Part shown: in pieces, positions 46,818-55,242 of the stretch
Layout: each line of letters starts with the position of its first letter
Position numbering within the stretch: position 1 is the first letter of the stretch
The notes under the pieces: model-generated
Database searches by the model: none
Told to the model about the DNA's origin: nothing
The model's input: only the letters and a program-made list of their open reading frames with translations
DNA from: Amphritea sp.
Lineage (GTDB): Bacteria; Pseudomonadota; Gammaproteobacteria; Pseudomonadales; Balneatricaceae
NCBI RefSeq assembly: GCF_016744155.1
Contig: NZ_JADGEW010000019.1
Coordinates: 22,883-86,882 of the forward strand
Length of the DNA: 64,000 nucleotides
Direction: 5' to 3'
Made by a program: the position numbers and the translations under genes

Positions 46818-47196
46818 TATTCTTGTCGTGTACTCAAAACCGGGAAGCCCAATCTTTCCCAGTGTAGAAATAAACTTTGAGACAGCTAGAAGTTTTAACG
46901 GAAAATTAGACAAAAGGACAGCTACTTAAGCTGTACTCCTTAAGTTTTTACGGCCCCAGTTCTCTTGCAACAACGGGAAACCAACAAAACATGCGCTTAG
47001 ATAAACACTTTGCCTAACTCTCCAGCACTTCTAAGATGCCGTTCAGAGCTTGATAACAGGTTACATGCTGCATTGCAGCAAGCCTGCCTTTTTTTATAGT
47101 CGTTCTTTGATTTGTAGTAATACTACAAAAAAAGCGCGTAAATGTCTATAGCGACTACATAAATATCACTCTATGTAGTTTTTATACAGAAGGAAT
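46818..47196. other. 379-bp leader region between pdhR-like gene and aceE
   Basis: No gene. It contains an 8-3-8 palindrome (47111-47129) of FadR-family operator form, a dyad 47155-47161/47172-47178 just after the regulator stop, and a GCTGCATTGCAGC palindrome near 47071-47083. The aceE promoter should lie here. Confidence 0.6.
47111..47129. promoter_or_regulatory. FadR/GntR-type operator upstream of aceE
   Basis: TTTGTAGT-AAT-ACTACAAA, a perfect 8-bp dyad with a 3-bp centre. Its core TAGTAATACTA fits the FadR-subfamily pattern TNGTNNNACNA, sharing geometry with the operator at 48252. Confidence 0.55.
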
Positions 47197-47961
47197 TTAT
47201 AGAGGAGTTACGTCAGCACGTCGCAGTGCTCTTTTGAGGCGAGTGTTCTCTTTGCCTTGCTCCAGCAGGGCATCTTCTACATAAGCGAGATGGTCATGGG
47301 CAGCCTTACGGGCCTTTTCTGGTTCCCCAGCAAGGATAGCTTCCATCAACACCGAGTGCTGTTCATGTATTTTCCCGCGAATATCCGATTTAGGATAGAT
47401 ATCCTTAAGGTTTTCCCAGATATGCTGTCGCAACAAGCTGAATAGCGCACGCATCATGTGCAGCAAAACCATATTATGAGTAGCCTCAGCTATCGCCAGA
47501 TGGAAGTCTACATCGGCCAACACCTCTTTATCGAACTCCTTTCTGTCATGATAGCCCTGCAAGGCTTCGTAACAGGCCCTAATATTTTCTTTATCTGCAG
47601 GGGTACTTCGCAGGGCTGCGTAATATGCAGATACGCCTTCGAGGGCATGACGAAACTCTAATAGATCATACTGAGCTTCGGGATGCGTGCGGAAAAGCTC
47701 TAACAAAGGGTCTGAGAACGCCCCACCCAGCTCTTCAGAAACGTAGGTGCCGCCACCCTGCCGGCTGATCAATATCCCTTTGGTTGCCAGTTTCTGTACG
47801 GCTTCTCTTAATGAAGGGCGTGAAACCTCAAACTGCTTAGCCAATTCTCGTTCCGGCGGTAATTTTTGACCAGGCTTAAGCGTACCTTCGAGCACCATCT
47901 CTTCCAACTGCCCCATGATCACATCGGATATCTTGGGTTGCTTTACTCGCTGATACGCCAT
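47197..47961 (-). CDS. pdhR: FadR-subfamily GntR regulator, PdhR/LldR type
   Basis: 254 residues. A winged helix at ~10-75 (LPPERELAKQFEVSRPSLREAVQKL, quoted in part, then GILISRQGGGTYV) and an all-helical FCD effector domain (~95-235) with the metal-binding His residues in DVDFHLAIAEATHN and HDHL. PdhR responds to pyruvate and LldR to lactate; the sequence alone does not decide. It precedes aceEF on the same strand and is divergent from a lactate-type TRAP/dehydrogenase set, with operators on both sides. The symbol is the more likely of the two. Confidence 0.8.
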   Translation of the reverse strand: MAYQRVKQPKISDVIMGQLEEMVLEGTLKPGQKLPPERELAKQFEVSRPSLREAVQKLATKGILISRQGGGTYVSEELGGAFSDPLLELFRTHPEAQYDLLEFRHALEGVSAYYAALRSTPADKENIRACYEALQGYHDRKEFDKEVLADVDFHLAIAEATHNMVLLHMMRALFSLLRQHIWENLKDIYPKSDIRGKIHEQHSVLMEAILAGEPEKARKAAHDHLAYVEDALLEQGKENTRLKRALRRADVTPL

Positions 47962-48102
47962 CTTACGCTCTCCACCGCAGCACTTCGTTCTAGCGCTGCA
48001 TCTAATTATCTCAACCGGCTTAGAATAGGCTGCCCATGGTTAATAGTAGGCGCCTTTTTCAGGCATGCACTATATAGAACCCTATCAATCGCAACAATTC
48101 AA

Positions 48103-48119
48103 AATTGGTCTGACCAGAT
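48103..48119. promoter_or_regulatory. Imperfect PdhR/LldR operator near the regulator gene
   Basis: AATTGGT-CTG-ACCAGAT: first half perfect, second half with two changes from AATTGGT-N3-ACCAATT. It stands ~140 bp upstream of the regulator's ATG and could serve autoregulation. Confidence 0.5.
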
Positions 48120-48202
48120 CAAACCCTACGCTTTCCCATTGATTTACATAAAAAATAGCGCTTTTTCAGAAGATAGGTCTACTTTTAATACATAAAAAAG
48201 CA

Positions 48203-48232
48203 TTGACAAGATATACCCGTAACTTTTAAGGT
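48203..48232 (+). promoter_or_regulatory. Likely sigma-70 promoter of the TRAP operon
   Basis: A perfect -35 TTGACA (48203-48208) with a weak -10 (TAAGGT, 48227-48232, spacing 18). Transcription from here would begin just before the perfect operator, so repressor binding would block it. Confidence 0.45.
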
Positions 48233-48251
48233 AGCGACTAATTGCATGGTA

Positions 48252-48268
48252 AATTGGTATTACCAATT
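48252..48268. promoter_or_regulatory. Perfect PdhR/LldR-type operator
   Basis: AATTGGT-ATT-ACCAATT is an exact match to the published E. coli PdhR/LldR consensus AATTGGT-N3-ACCAATT. It lies 91 bp upstream of the dctP-type gene, just downstream of the predicted promoter. Confidence 0.8.
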
Positions 48269-48358
48269 ATTCAAGAACATTTTTTAAAGGCTTCCGAATG
48301 GCCTGTTCTGAACCCGGCAAATTAAGATAAAAACAACAAAACGTCACGAGGATACACC

Positions 48359-49432
48359 ATGAATACATTTTCAAAGTCTCTGGTCTCCGCTGCAGTACTC
48401 TCAACCGCTTTAACGGCCGCAACGACAACTGTTCAGGCCGCAGACCGGGTTCTTCTAAAAACGCCTATCGCTTTCGGCTCTCACCTACCAGCTTTGGGTA
48501 CACCTATTAAGTGGGTATCTGAACAGCTTCCAGTGATGAGTGACGGTTCTCTTAAGATGAAAATCTACGAGCCGGGTAAGTTGGTAGGCGCGAAAGAGAT
48601 TCTAGACGCTGTATCTTCAGGAAAAGTTAACTCCGGTTATGCCACAGCAGGTTACTGGCAGGGTAAAATGCCAGCCGCTGCTCTATTCTCTGCAGTACCA
48701 TTCGGCCCTGAAGCTGGCGAGTATATGGCCTGGTTGTATTACGGTAACGGCATGAAACTGTATCAGGAGATGTACGACACTAACGGCTTCAACGTTAAAG
48801 TTATTCCTTGTGCCATTATCTCTCCGGAAACTTCCGGCTGGTTTAAGAAAGAGATCAATACGCCTGAAGACCTTAAAGGTCTGAATATGCGTTTCTTCGG
48901 ACTCGGCGCTTCAGTTATGGAGAAAATGGGCGTTTCTACCTCTCAGCTACCCGGTGGTGAAATCTTCGGCGCGTTGGAGAAAGGCGCTATCGATGCGACC
49001 GAGTTCTCTCAACCAGCCATTGATAAGCTTCTTGGCCTTCACAAAATTGCCAAATATAACTACTTCCCTGGCTGGCATCAGCAAGCAACTGTCTTTGAAC
49101 TGCTCGTCAACAAAGATGCCTGGGGCAAAATGTCCACAGGACAGCAAGCTATCCTAGAGAACACCTGTAAAGCATCCATGACTAATGCTATTGCTGAAGG
49201 TGAGTCTATGCAGTTTGAAGTCATGGCTAAAGCGAAAGACCAAGGTGTAAACATTCGTTACTGGAATGACAACATGCTGAAAACCTTTGAAAGCAAGTGG
49301 GACGAGGTAGTCGTTGAGAAAACTGCTGCTGATCCTTTCTTCAAAAAGGTTTGGGATGATCTGAGCACTTTCCGTAAAGGTTATGACCTATGGGAAGCTA
49401 ACGCATTCTTACCACGCGCTACGAATAAGTAA
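48359..49432 (+). CDS. TRAP transporter substrate-binding protein (DctP family)
   Basis: 357 residues with signal peptide (cleavage near TVQA/AD) and a DctP fold: YEPGKLVGAKEILDAVSSGKV, the ligand-binding Arg in LKGLNMRFFG, and GALEKGAIDATEFSQP. RBS CGAGGA precedes the ATG. The members nearest in memory bind 2-oxo or 2-hydroxy carboxylates; lactate is inferred from the lactate dehydrogenase in the same run and the PdhR-type operator upstream. A strong hairpin follows, probably keeping its level above that of the permease. Confidence 0.88.
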   Translation: MNTFSKSLVSAAVLSTALTAATTTVQAADRVLLKTPIAFGSHLPALGTPIKWVSEQLPVMSDGSLKMKIYEPGKLVGAKEILDAVSSGKVNSGYATAGYWQGKMPAAALFSAVPFGPEAGEYMAWLYYGNGMKLYQEMYDTNGFNVKVIPCAIISPETSGWFKKEINTPEDLKGLNMRFFGLGASVMEKMGVSTSQLPGGEIFGALEKGAIDATEFSQPAIDKLLGLHKIAKYNYFPGWHQQATVFELLVNKDAWGKMSTGQQAILENTCKASMTNAIAEGESMQFEVMAKAKDQGVNIRYWNDNMLKTFESKWDEVVVEKTAADPFFKKVWDDLSTFRKGYDLWEANAFLPRATNK

Positions 49433-49445
49433 GCTCTAAAACCAA

Positions 49446-49475
49446 GCAGGGGGATAACTCTATCCCCCTGCATTT
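49446..49475 (+). terminator. Intercistronic hairpin/terminator after the TRAP binding protein
   Basis: A perfect 11-bp stem (49446-49456 with 49461-49471), loop ACTC, then ATTTCTAT. It may act as a partial terminator or 3' stabiliser, raising binding-protein output relative to dctQM. Confidence 0.75.
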
Positions 49476-49615
49476 CTATCTATACTGTATGAAAACCATC
49501 TGTAAAACAGATGCTTTAGCGCGTCTATTTTTCAGAGTTTTTTCAAAAACTTACACGTATTAGCCTGACTCAAGCTATACATAACTATAACAATAACTGG
49601 TAAAGGTGCATTATT

Positions 49616-50143
49616 GTGAATGAGCCAAGCAGCCTGCCCCGCGTTCCACTCGCGGACAGCATTGACCGGATGATACAGAAGATCGGACACCTGATCGCCT
49701 GGTCCTATGTCCTCTTAGTCCTTGTCATTATCACTCAGGTAGTACTACGTAAAGGCTTCTCAAGCGGCCTGGTCATTTTCGAAGAGCTCCAATGGCACCT
49801 GTATGCTGTTGGCGTTATGTTTGGTCTGTCCTATGCGCAAACCACTAATTCGCATATCCGTGTCGATCTGTTTTATTCCCATTTCAGAGCTAAAACAAAA
49901 AATATAATTGAGATCCTTAGCATCCTGCTTATGGTGCTACCGTTTATCGCAGTTATCTTTATTCACAGCCTGGATTTCGTGGCCGAATCTTACCGCATTA
50001 ACGAACACTCAGAGTCACCGTCTGGCCTCCCCTATCGCTGGTTAATCAAAAGTGTGATCCCCCTTAGTATGGGACTGTTAGCCCTCGCTGTTTTATCCCG
50101 CCTCTACCGGGATACTGTTTTGTTGTTTAAAGGTGATCTGTAA
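49616..50143 (+). CDS. TRAP transporter small permease (DctQ family)
   Basis: 175 residues, four transmembrane helices, DctQ signature ITQVVLRKGFSSGLVIFEELQWHLY (positions ~40-65, quoted only as IFEELQWHL). GTG start with AAAGGTG upstream. It overlaps the large permease by 1 nt. It partners DctM to form the sodium-coupled importer. Confidence 0.87.
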   Translation: MNEPSSLPRVPLADSIDRMIQKIGHLIAWSYVLLVLVIITQVVLRKGFSSGLVIFEELQWHLYAVGVMFGLSYAQTTNSHIRVDLFYSHFRAKTKNIIEILSILLMVLPFIAVIFIHSLDFVAESYRINEHSESPSGLPYRWLIKSVIPLSMGLLALAVLSRLYRDTVLLFKGDL

Positions 50144-51528
50144 TGGAAATTAATGAGATTCTTGTTATTGCGATGTTCCTGTCTTTCATCGCACTTCTGT
50201 TTACCGGCATTCCGGTCGCCTGGGTTTTAGGTGGCGTTGGTGTCACTTTTGCTTTAATTGGTTACCTTGCAGATGTCTACTTCGACACTATCACCGGATT
50301 AGACTTTCTCACGCTGGGTCTGGTCGTAAACAGACTCTGGAAGATAATGGACAACTGGATTCTGGTTGCCCTCCCGATGTTCATATTTATGGGCATTATG
50401 CTCGATAAATCCGGCGTTGCAGAACGGCTGATGAACTCGATGCAGGAGCTTTTTGGTCAGGTTCGCGGTGGTTTGGCGATTACCGTTACGGCTATCGGTA
50501 TTATTCTGGCGGCATCCACTGGCATCATCGGCGCATCCGTCGTGCTATTGGCTGTTATGTCGCTGCCTGCGATGACCAAACAGGGTTATTCAATGCCACT
50601 GGCTCTCGGCACCATCGCCAGTGCTGGTACTTTGGGCATTCTGATTCCGCCAAGCATTATGCTGGTAATCATGGCTGACCAGTTGGGGCTCTCTGTAGGT
50701 GATCTGTTTATGGGTGCGGTGTTCCCAGGTTTAATGCTGGGTGCGATGTACATTATTTACATTCTGATTGTGGGCCTGGTGAAGCCGGAAGCGGCACCCA
50801 TTCCTAAAGATACAAAACCCGTCACCATGCATACTGTTGTCAAGGTTGTTAAGGCCGTACTGCCAACGCTGGTACTCATCTTTGTCGTACTAGGCTCAAT
50901 TTTCGGTGGTTTTGCTACGCCAACAGAAGCCTCTGGTGTCGGCGCATTTGGCGCAACCATGCTGGCAATCTACAACCGTAAGTTTAACTTCACTGTGTTG
51001 AAAGAGGTGATGCAAGGTACTTACAACACTACTGCCTACATCTTCGCTATCTTTATCGGTGCAACTTGTTTTGCTCTGGTACTGCGTGAACTGGGCGGCG
51101 ATGAGCTGATTGAATCCTTCCTGACCGGCCTGCCATTTGGCCCTTACGGTATCATCTTCTTCATTCTGGGCATCATCTTCCTACTTGGTTTCTTCCTGGA
51201 CTGGATCGAAATCACGCTGATTATCCTACCGCTCCTCGCCCCCGTCATATCGGCGCTGGGGCTCGATATTGACGGTTACGGCGTGGTGGATAATCCAGAA
51301 CTGGTGTGGTTCGTCATGTTGGTGGCGATGGCATTACAGACATCGTTCCTCACCCCCCCGGTTGGTTTTGCCCTCTTCTATCTGAAAGGCGTATGCCCGC
51401 CCAATGTAAAACTGAGTGATATTTATAAAGGGGTTATCCCGTTCATCATCCTGCAGCTAATTGGCCTGCTAGTGCTGGTGTTCTGGCCACAGATGGTACT
51501 TTGGTTACCCGCTGCAGCCTACAGCTAG
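50143..51528 (+). CDS. TRAP transporter large permease (DctM family)
   Basis: 461 residues with about 12 helices and family motifs: LFTGIPVAWVLG, PLPMFIFMG-like VALPMFIFMGIML, GILIPPSI, GGFATPTEASGVGAFGA and TPPVGFALFYLKG. It is the substrate-translocating subunit. The long CPPNVKLSDIYKGVIPF tail region is standard. A GC-rich hairpin (51540) follows. Confidence 0.92.
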   Translation: MEINEILVIAMFLSFIALLFTGIPVAWVLGGVGVTFALIGYLADVYFDTITGLDFLTLGLVVNRLWKIMDNWILVALPMFIFMGIMLDKSGVAERLMNSMQELFGQVRGGLAITVTAIGIILAASTGIIGASVVLLAVMSLPAMTKQGYSMPLALGTIASAGTLGILIPPSIMLVIMADQLGLSVGDLFMGAVFPGLMLGAMYIIYILIVGLVKPEAAPIPKDTKPVTMHTVVKVVKAVLPTLVLIFVVLGSIFGGFATPTEASGVGAFGATMLAIYNRKFNFTVLKEVMQGTYNTTAYIFAIFIGATCFALVLRELGGDELIESFLTGLPFGPYGIIFFILGIIFLLGFFLDWIEITLIILPLLAPVISALGLDIDGYGVVDNPELVWFVMLVAMALQTSFLTPPVGFALFYLKGVCPPNVKLSDIYKGVIPFIILQLIGLLVLVFWPQMVLWLPAAAYS

Positions 51529-51539
51529 ACCTATCGATT

Positions 51540-51564
51540 ACAGAAGGGGCTTTGCCCCTTCTGT
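51540..51564 (+). terminator. Hairpin after the TRAP operon
   Basis: An 11-bp perfect stem ACAGAAGGGGC (51540-51550) with 51554-51564, loop TTT. No long T-run follows (CCCCTTT), so termination may be partial, leaving read-through to the dehydrogenase. Confidence 0.65.
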
Positions 51565-51600
51565 CCCCTTTATACCCGGCCCCATGGCCACTAGATAACA

Positions 51601-51656
51601 AGGTAGCCCCTGAGTCGACTTCTGAGTCAGCCGCTACCTGAGGCGAGGCTTTTTTT
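51601..51656 (+). promoter_or_regulatory. Hairpin plus T7 immediately before the D-lactate dehydrogenase start
   Basis: AGGTAGC (51601-51607) pairs with GCTACCT (51633-51639); CTGAG occurs three times; GGCGAGG then T7 run directly into ATG at 51657. A terminator- or attenuator-like leader that also contains the ribosome-binding GAGG. Confidence 0.45.
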
Positions 51657-54527
51657 ATGAAGCAGGAATATCAACAATTCAAGCAACTATTGCAGGAATT
51701 TCTGCCCGATAGCCAGATCATATCTGATCCGCTACGCACCCTTGCATACGGTACTGACGCAAGTTTCTACCGACTGATCCCACAGCTAGTTGTCAGGCCT
51801 GAATCTGAGCAGGATGTAGCCCGTATCATCAGACTGGCTAATAACCATAAAATACCTGTCACTTTCCGCGCGGCCGGTACCAGCCTTTCTGGCCAGGCCA
51901 TTACTGATTCAGTGCTGATACAACTGCGGGATGGCTGGAAAAACATCTCTATTAATGAAGATGCCAGTCAGATAACTCTGCAACCCGGCGTTATCGGTGG
52001 ACAGGCAAATAAAACCCTGGCTCCGTTTAATAAGAAAATAGGCCCTGACCCGGCATCTATCAATACCGCCATGATCGGTGGTATTGCGGCTAATAATGCC
52101 AGTGGAATGTGTTGCGGCACCGCGCAGAACAGCTACCGCACCCTGCACAGTATGAAACTGGTACTGGCCGACGGGACTTCACTGGATACCGGTGATAGTC
52201 AATCGGTTGCCAGCTTTAAGAACAGCCATAAAGGCCTGCTGGCCGCATTAGAATCACTGGCACATCAGACCCGCAGTAATGAAACCTTACGCCAGCGAAT
52301 TGAACACAAATACCGACTGAAAAACACCACCGGTTATGCTCTGAACTCTCTGGTGGATTATGAAGACCCAATCGACATCATGCAGCATTTGATGATCGGC
52401 TCTGAAGGCACCCTTGGATTCCTCAGCGAGATCACTTACAACACCGTTGACGAACACCCGAATAAGGCGTCGGCGCTGGTTTTCTTCCCCAGCGTTCAAA
52501 TAACCTGCGAAGCCGTTGCTATCTTGAAGCAGACGCCGGTATCTGCGGTTGAGATGATGGACCGTGCTGGCTTACGTTCGATAGAAGAAAAAGAGGGAAT
52601 GCCGAGTTTTATTAAAGAACTCCCAGATGATGCCGCCGCTCTATTGGTTGAATCACGTTCTGGCTGCCCAACGCATCTTGCTGAGCAGGTTGAACAGATT
52701 AAGCATGCTATTGAGTCATTGGAAACCGTTCAGCCGGTTGAGTTCACCACTGACCCCGCTGAATATTCCAAGTACTGGGCGATCCGTAAAGGACTCTTTC
52801 CAGCTGTAGGTGCGATGCGTAAAACCGGCACCACCGTCATTATCGAAGATGTCGCTTTCCCAGTACCTCAGCTAGCCGATGCGGTGCATGATCTGCATCA
52901 GATCTTTGAAAAATGGCACTACGATGAAGCGCTTATCTTCGGTCATGCCTTAGAGGGCAACTTACACTTTGTCTTTACCCAATCGTTTGACTCTCAATCG
53001 GAAACAGACCGTTATGAGGGGCTTATGGATGATGTCGCTGCCATGGTGGTGGACAAATATGATGGTTCACTCAAAGCGGAACACGGTACCGGACGAAATA
53101 TGGCCCCCTATGTCGAAAAGGAGTGGGGCACAGATGCCTACGCTTTGATGTGGGAGATTAAAGAACTGTTTGATCCCGATAACATTCTCAACCCTGGTGT
53201 TCTGCTAAATCGTAATGCCCAGGTGCACCTGGAAAACCTTAAACCGATGCCTGCTGCAGACCCCCTTATCGATAAATGTATCGAGTGCGGATTCTGTGAA
53301 CCCACCTGCCCTTCCCGTGACCTGACCCTGACACCGCGTCAGCGGATTGTTATCTGGCGGGAGATCGCACGGCTTGAAGCCAACGGAGAAAATCCGGAGC
53401 GACTCGCCGAGTTACGCAAAGAGTACCTATATCAGGGGATTGATACCTGTGCGGCCTGCGGGTTATGTTCCACCACCTGTCCAGTTGAGATCAATACCGG
53501 CGATCTAACTCGTGCTGTGCGCAGCCGAAATAATGAAAACCATACTAAACTGGCTCAGTGGGTGGCTGAACATTACGGCGGCATAATGAAAGTGAGCAAG
53601 GCTGCCTTTATAGGTGCCGACCTGACTCATGCCCTGATCGGTAGTAAGGCGATGAGTGCTATCTGTGATACCACCCGCAAGATTTCCGGCGGCCGGGTAC
53701 AGAAGTGGACACCATCAATGCCTAAGGCTGCCGCTAAGATTAATACCCAGCGCCCGATTGTTAATCCGGACGCACCGAAGGTTGTCTATCTGCCAAGTTG
53801 CGCCAGTCGTGCAATGGGGCCGGCCCGCGGTGATGAAGACCAAACTTCTCTGGCAGATAAAACTGAACAACTGCTACGTAAAGCCGGTTTTGAGGTTATC
53901 TACCCTGAAAATCTGGATCAACTATGCTGTGGTATGCCGTTTCAGTCTAAAGGGATGTTTGACGCCGCCGACTTCAAAGCATCTGAAACCGACAGAATGC
54001 TACTGGCAGCTACACAAAATGGTGAGTATCCGGTACTTTCAGATACCAGTCCGTGTAGTCTTCGACTAAAGGATAATATAGATCAACGTCTCAGACTCCT
54101 GGATACGGTAGAGTTTATTCATGAGTACTTACTCGATCGGCTGGTTATTACCCCGGCTGACGAGACCGTGGCGTTACATATAACCTGTAGCACAACCCGG
54201 ATGGGGGCTGCAGAGAAGCTGAAACAGATTGTTGAAGCTTGCGTTACCAAGGTAGTAATACCTGCAGATATCACCTGTTGTGGCTTTGCCGGAGATAAAG
54301 GATTTTCAACTCCTGAGCTGAACGAATCAGCACTGCGTACGCTGAAGCCGGCGGTTGAAGGATGCAAAACAGGTTATTCGACCAGTCGAACCTGTGAAAT
54401 AGGTCTGTCTCACCATAGCGGTATAGATTACAAATCGATTATTTATCTTCTGGACCGGGTTAGTCAGCCTAAGTTGAGTAACCGGGATACGACCCCAGAG
54501 AACAAACTGATACAGGCACACACCTGA
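51657..54527 (+). CDS. FAD- and Fe-S-containing D-lactate dehydrogenase (GlcD-GlcF-type fusion)
   Basis: 956 residues. N-terminal FAD-binding PCMH domain (~40-270: VVRPESEQDVARIIRLAN, RAAGTSLSGQA, GGIAANNASG), FAD oxidase C domain (to ~520, HALEGNLHF, EHGTGRNMAP), then a ferredoxin region with CIECGFC (from Cys541) and CAACGLC (from Cys598), each with a further Cys-Pro, and two CCG domains (QLCCGMPF; TCCGFAGDKG). This is the architecture of membrane-associated D-lactate (D-2-hydroxyacid) dehydrogenases passing electrons to quinone. Product pyruvate would enter PDH encoded nearby. Confidence 0.88.
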   Translation: MKQEYQQFKQLLQEFLPDSQIISDPLRTLAYGTDASFYRLIPQLVVRPESEQDVARIIRLANNHKIPVTFRAAGTSLSGQAITDSVLIQLRDGWKNISINEDASQITLQPGVIGGQANKTLAPFNKKIGPDPASINTAMIGGIAANNASGMCCGTAQNSYRTLHSMKLVLADGTSLDTGDSQSVASFKNSHKGLLAALESLAHQTRSNETLRQRIEHKYRLKNTTGYALNSLVDYEDPIDIMQHLMIGSEGTLGFLSEITYNTVDEHPNKASALVFFPSVQITCEAVAILKQTPVSAVEMMDRAGLRSIEEKEGMPSFIKELPDDAAALLVESRSGCPTHLAEQVEQIKHAIESLETVQPVEFTTDPAEYSKYWAIRKGLFPAVGAMRKTGTTVIIEDVAFPVPQLADAVHDLHQIFEKWHYDEALIFGHALEGNLHFVFTQSFDSQSETDRYEGLMDDVAAMVVDKYDGSLKAEHGTGRNMAPYVEKEWGTDAYALMWEIKELFDPDNILNPGVLLNRNAQVHLENLKPMPAADPLIDKCIECGFCEPTCPSRDLTLTPRQRIVIWREIARLEANGENPERLAELRKEYLYQGIDTCAACGLCSTTCPVEINTGDLTRAVRSRNNENHTKLAQWVAEHYGGIMKVSKAAFIGADLTHALIGSKAMSAICDTTRKISGGRVQKWTPSMPKAAAKINTQRPIVNPDAPKVVYLPSCASRAMGPARGDEDQTSLADKTEQLLRKAGFEVIYPENLDQLCCGMPFQSKGMFDAADFKASETDRMLLAATQNGEYPVLSDTSPCSLRLKDNIDQRLRLLDTVEFIHEYLLDRLVITPADETVALHITCSTTRMGAAEKLKQIVEACVTKVVIPADITCCGFAGDKGFSTPELNESALRTLKPAVEGCKTGYSTSRTCEIGLSHHSGIDYKSIIYLLDRVSQPKLSNRDTTPENKLIQAHT

Positions 54528-54551
54528 TCAGTAAAAACGAGGAAATTGAGC

Positions 54552-55040
54552 ATGGCACTCCCTGAAATTAAGACAATTCTGTACACAACCTCTTTGGGCA
54601 AACATACCCGCCCTGTATTCAGACAGGCGGTTAACCTTGCTCAGACACTTAATGCGCGTATCGTAATGCTGCATATTATTGAGCCTATCGGCGAGCTGGG
54701 TCACGCGCTGATCCAAAACTACCTGCCTGAAGATATGGTCAATAAGATGCACGATGAGGGTATCGACCAAGTTATGGAGCAGATGAAAGCCCGGATTGAT
54801 ACGTTCTGCGTTGAAGAACTTGGATCACTGGATAAAAAAGTAGAGCTGAACCTTGAGCAGGTCATCGTCGAAGGTAACTATACCGACTCAATCCTTAAGG
54901 CTGCTGCGAAATACAGTGCTGATATGATTGTAATGGGCTCAGAAAATACCTTCGGCCATCATAGCCAGACTACCCGTCAGGTCATCAAAGGCGCGAAAGT
55001 CCCTGTACTCGCAGTTCCTACTGGCAAAAAGTTCTCTTAA
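54552..55040 (+). CDS. Universal stress protein (UspA family)
   Basis: 162 residues, single Usp domain: TILYTTSLGKHTRPVFRQAV start, MLHIIEP, and the C-terminal nucleotide-loop-like VMGSENTFGHHSQTTRQVIKGAKVPVLAVP (partly quoted: GSENTFGHHSQTTRQ). The ATG at 54552 is chosen with GAGGAA 8 nt upstream over a TTG two codons earlier. It follows the dehydrogenase by 24 nt and is probably transcribed with it, ending at a strong terminator. Confidence 0.85.
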   Translation: MALPEIKTILYTTSLGKHTRPVFRQAVNLAQTLNARIVMLHIIEPIGELGHALIQNYLPEDMVNKMHDEGIDQVMEQMKARIDTFCVEELGSLDKKVELNLEQVIVEGNYTDSILKAAAKYSADMIVMGSENTFGHHSQTTRQVIKGAKVPVLAVPTGKKFS

Positions 55041-55104
55041 CTTAGCCGGTACACCAAGAAACGCTGGAACACAGCTATTAAAGCTCGCTCCATGGTCTCT
55101 GAAG

Positions 55105-55132
55105 AAGCCTGTCTCACGACAGGCTTTTTTTT
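55105..55132 (+). terminator. Strong intrinsic terminator after the Usp gene
   Basis: AAGCCTGTC (55105-55113), loop TCAC, GACAGGCTT (55118-55126), then T-run. It ends the lactate-Usp transcription unit. Confidence 0.93.
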
Positions 55133-55242
55133 GTCTTATAAATAGGGTTAACTAAAGCACGGCAAACAGTATTTTCATCTTAGTTTCAGTTTGTTAGATC
55201 ATAATACCCGGACAAAAATCGGTCCCAAATTCAGGACAGCTC

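Larger units (their letters stand above)
47962..48358. other. 397-bp divergent control region, regulator to TRAP operon
   Basis: No gene. It carries two PdhR-type operators (48103-48119, 48252-48268) and a likely sigma-70 promoter (TTGACA at 48203) for the TRAP operon. Confidence 0.75.

Noticed and set aside
47155..47178. Terminator for the GntR regulator
   Set aside because: The dyad CTACATA/TATGTAG has its T-run on the strand opposite to the gene.
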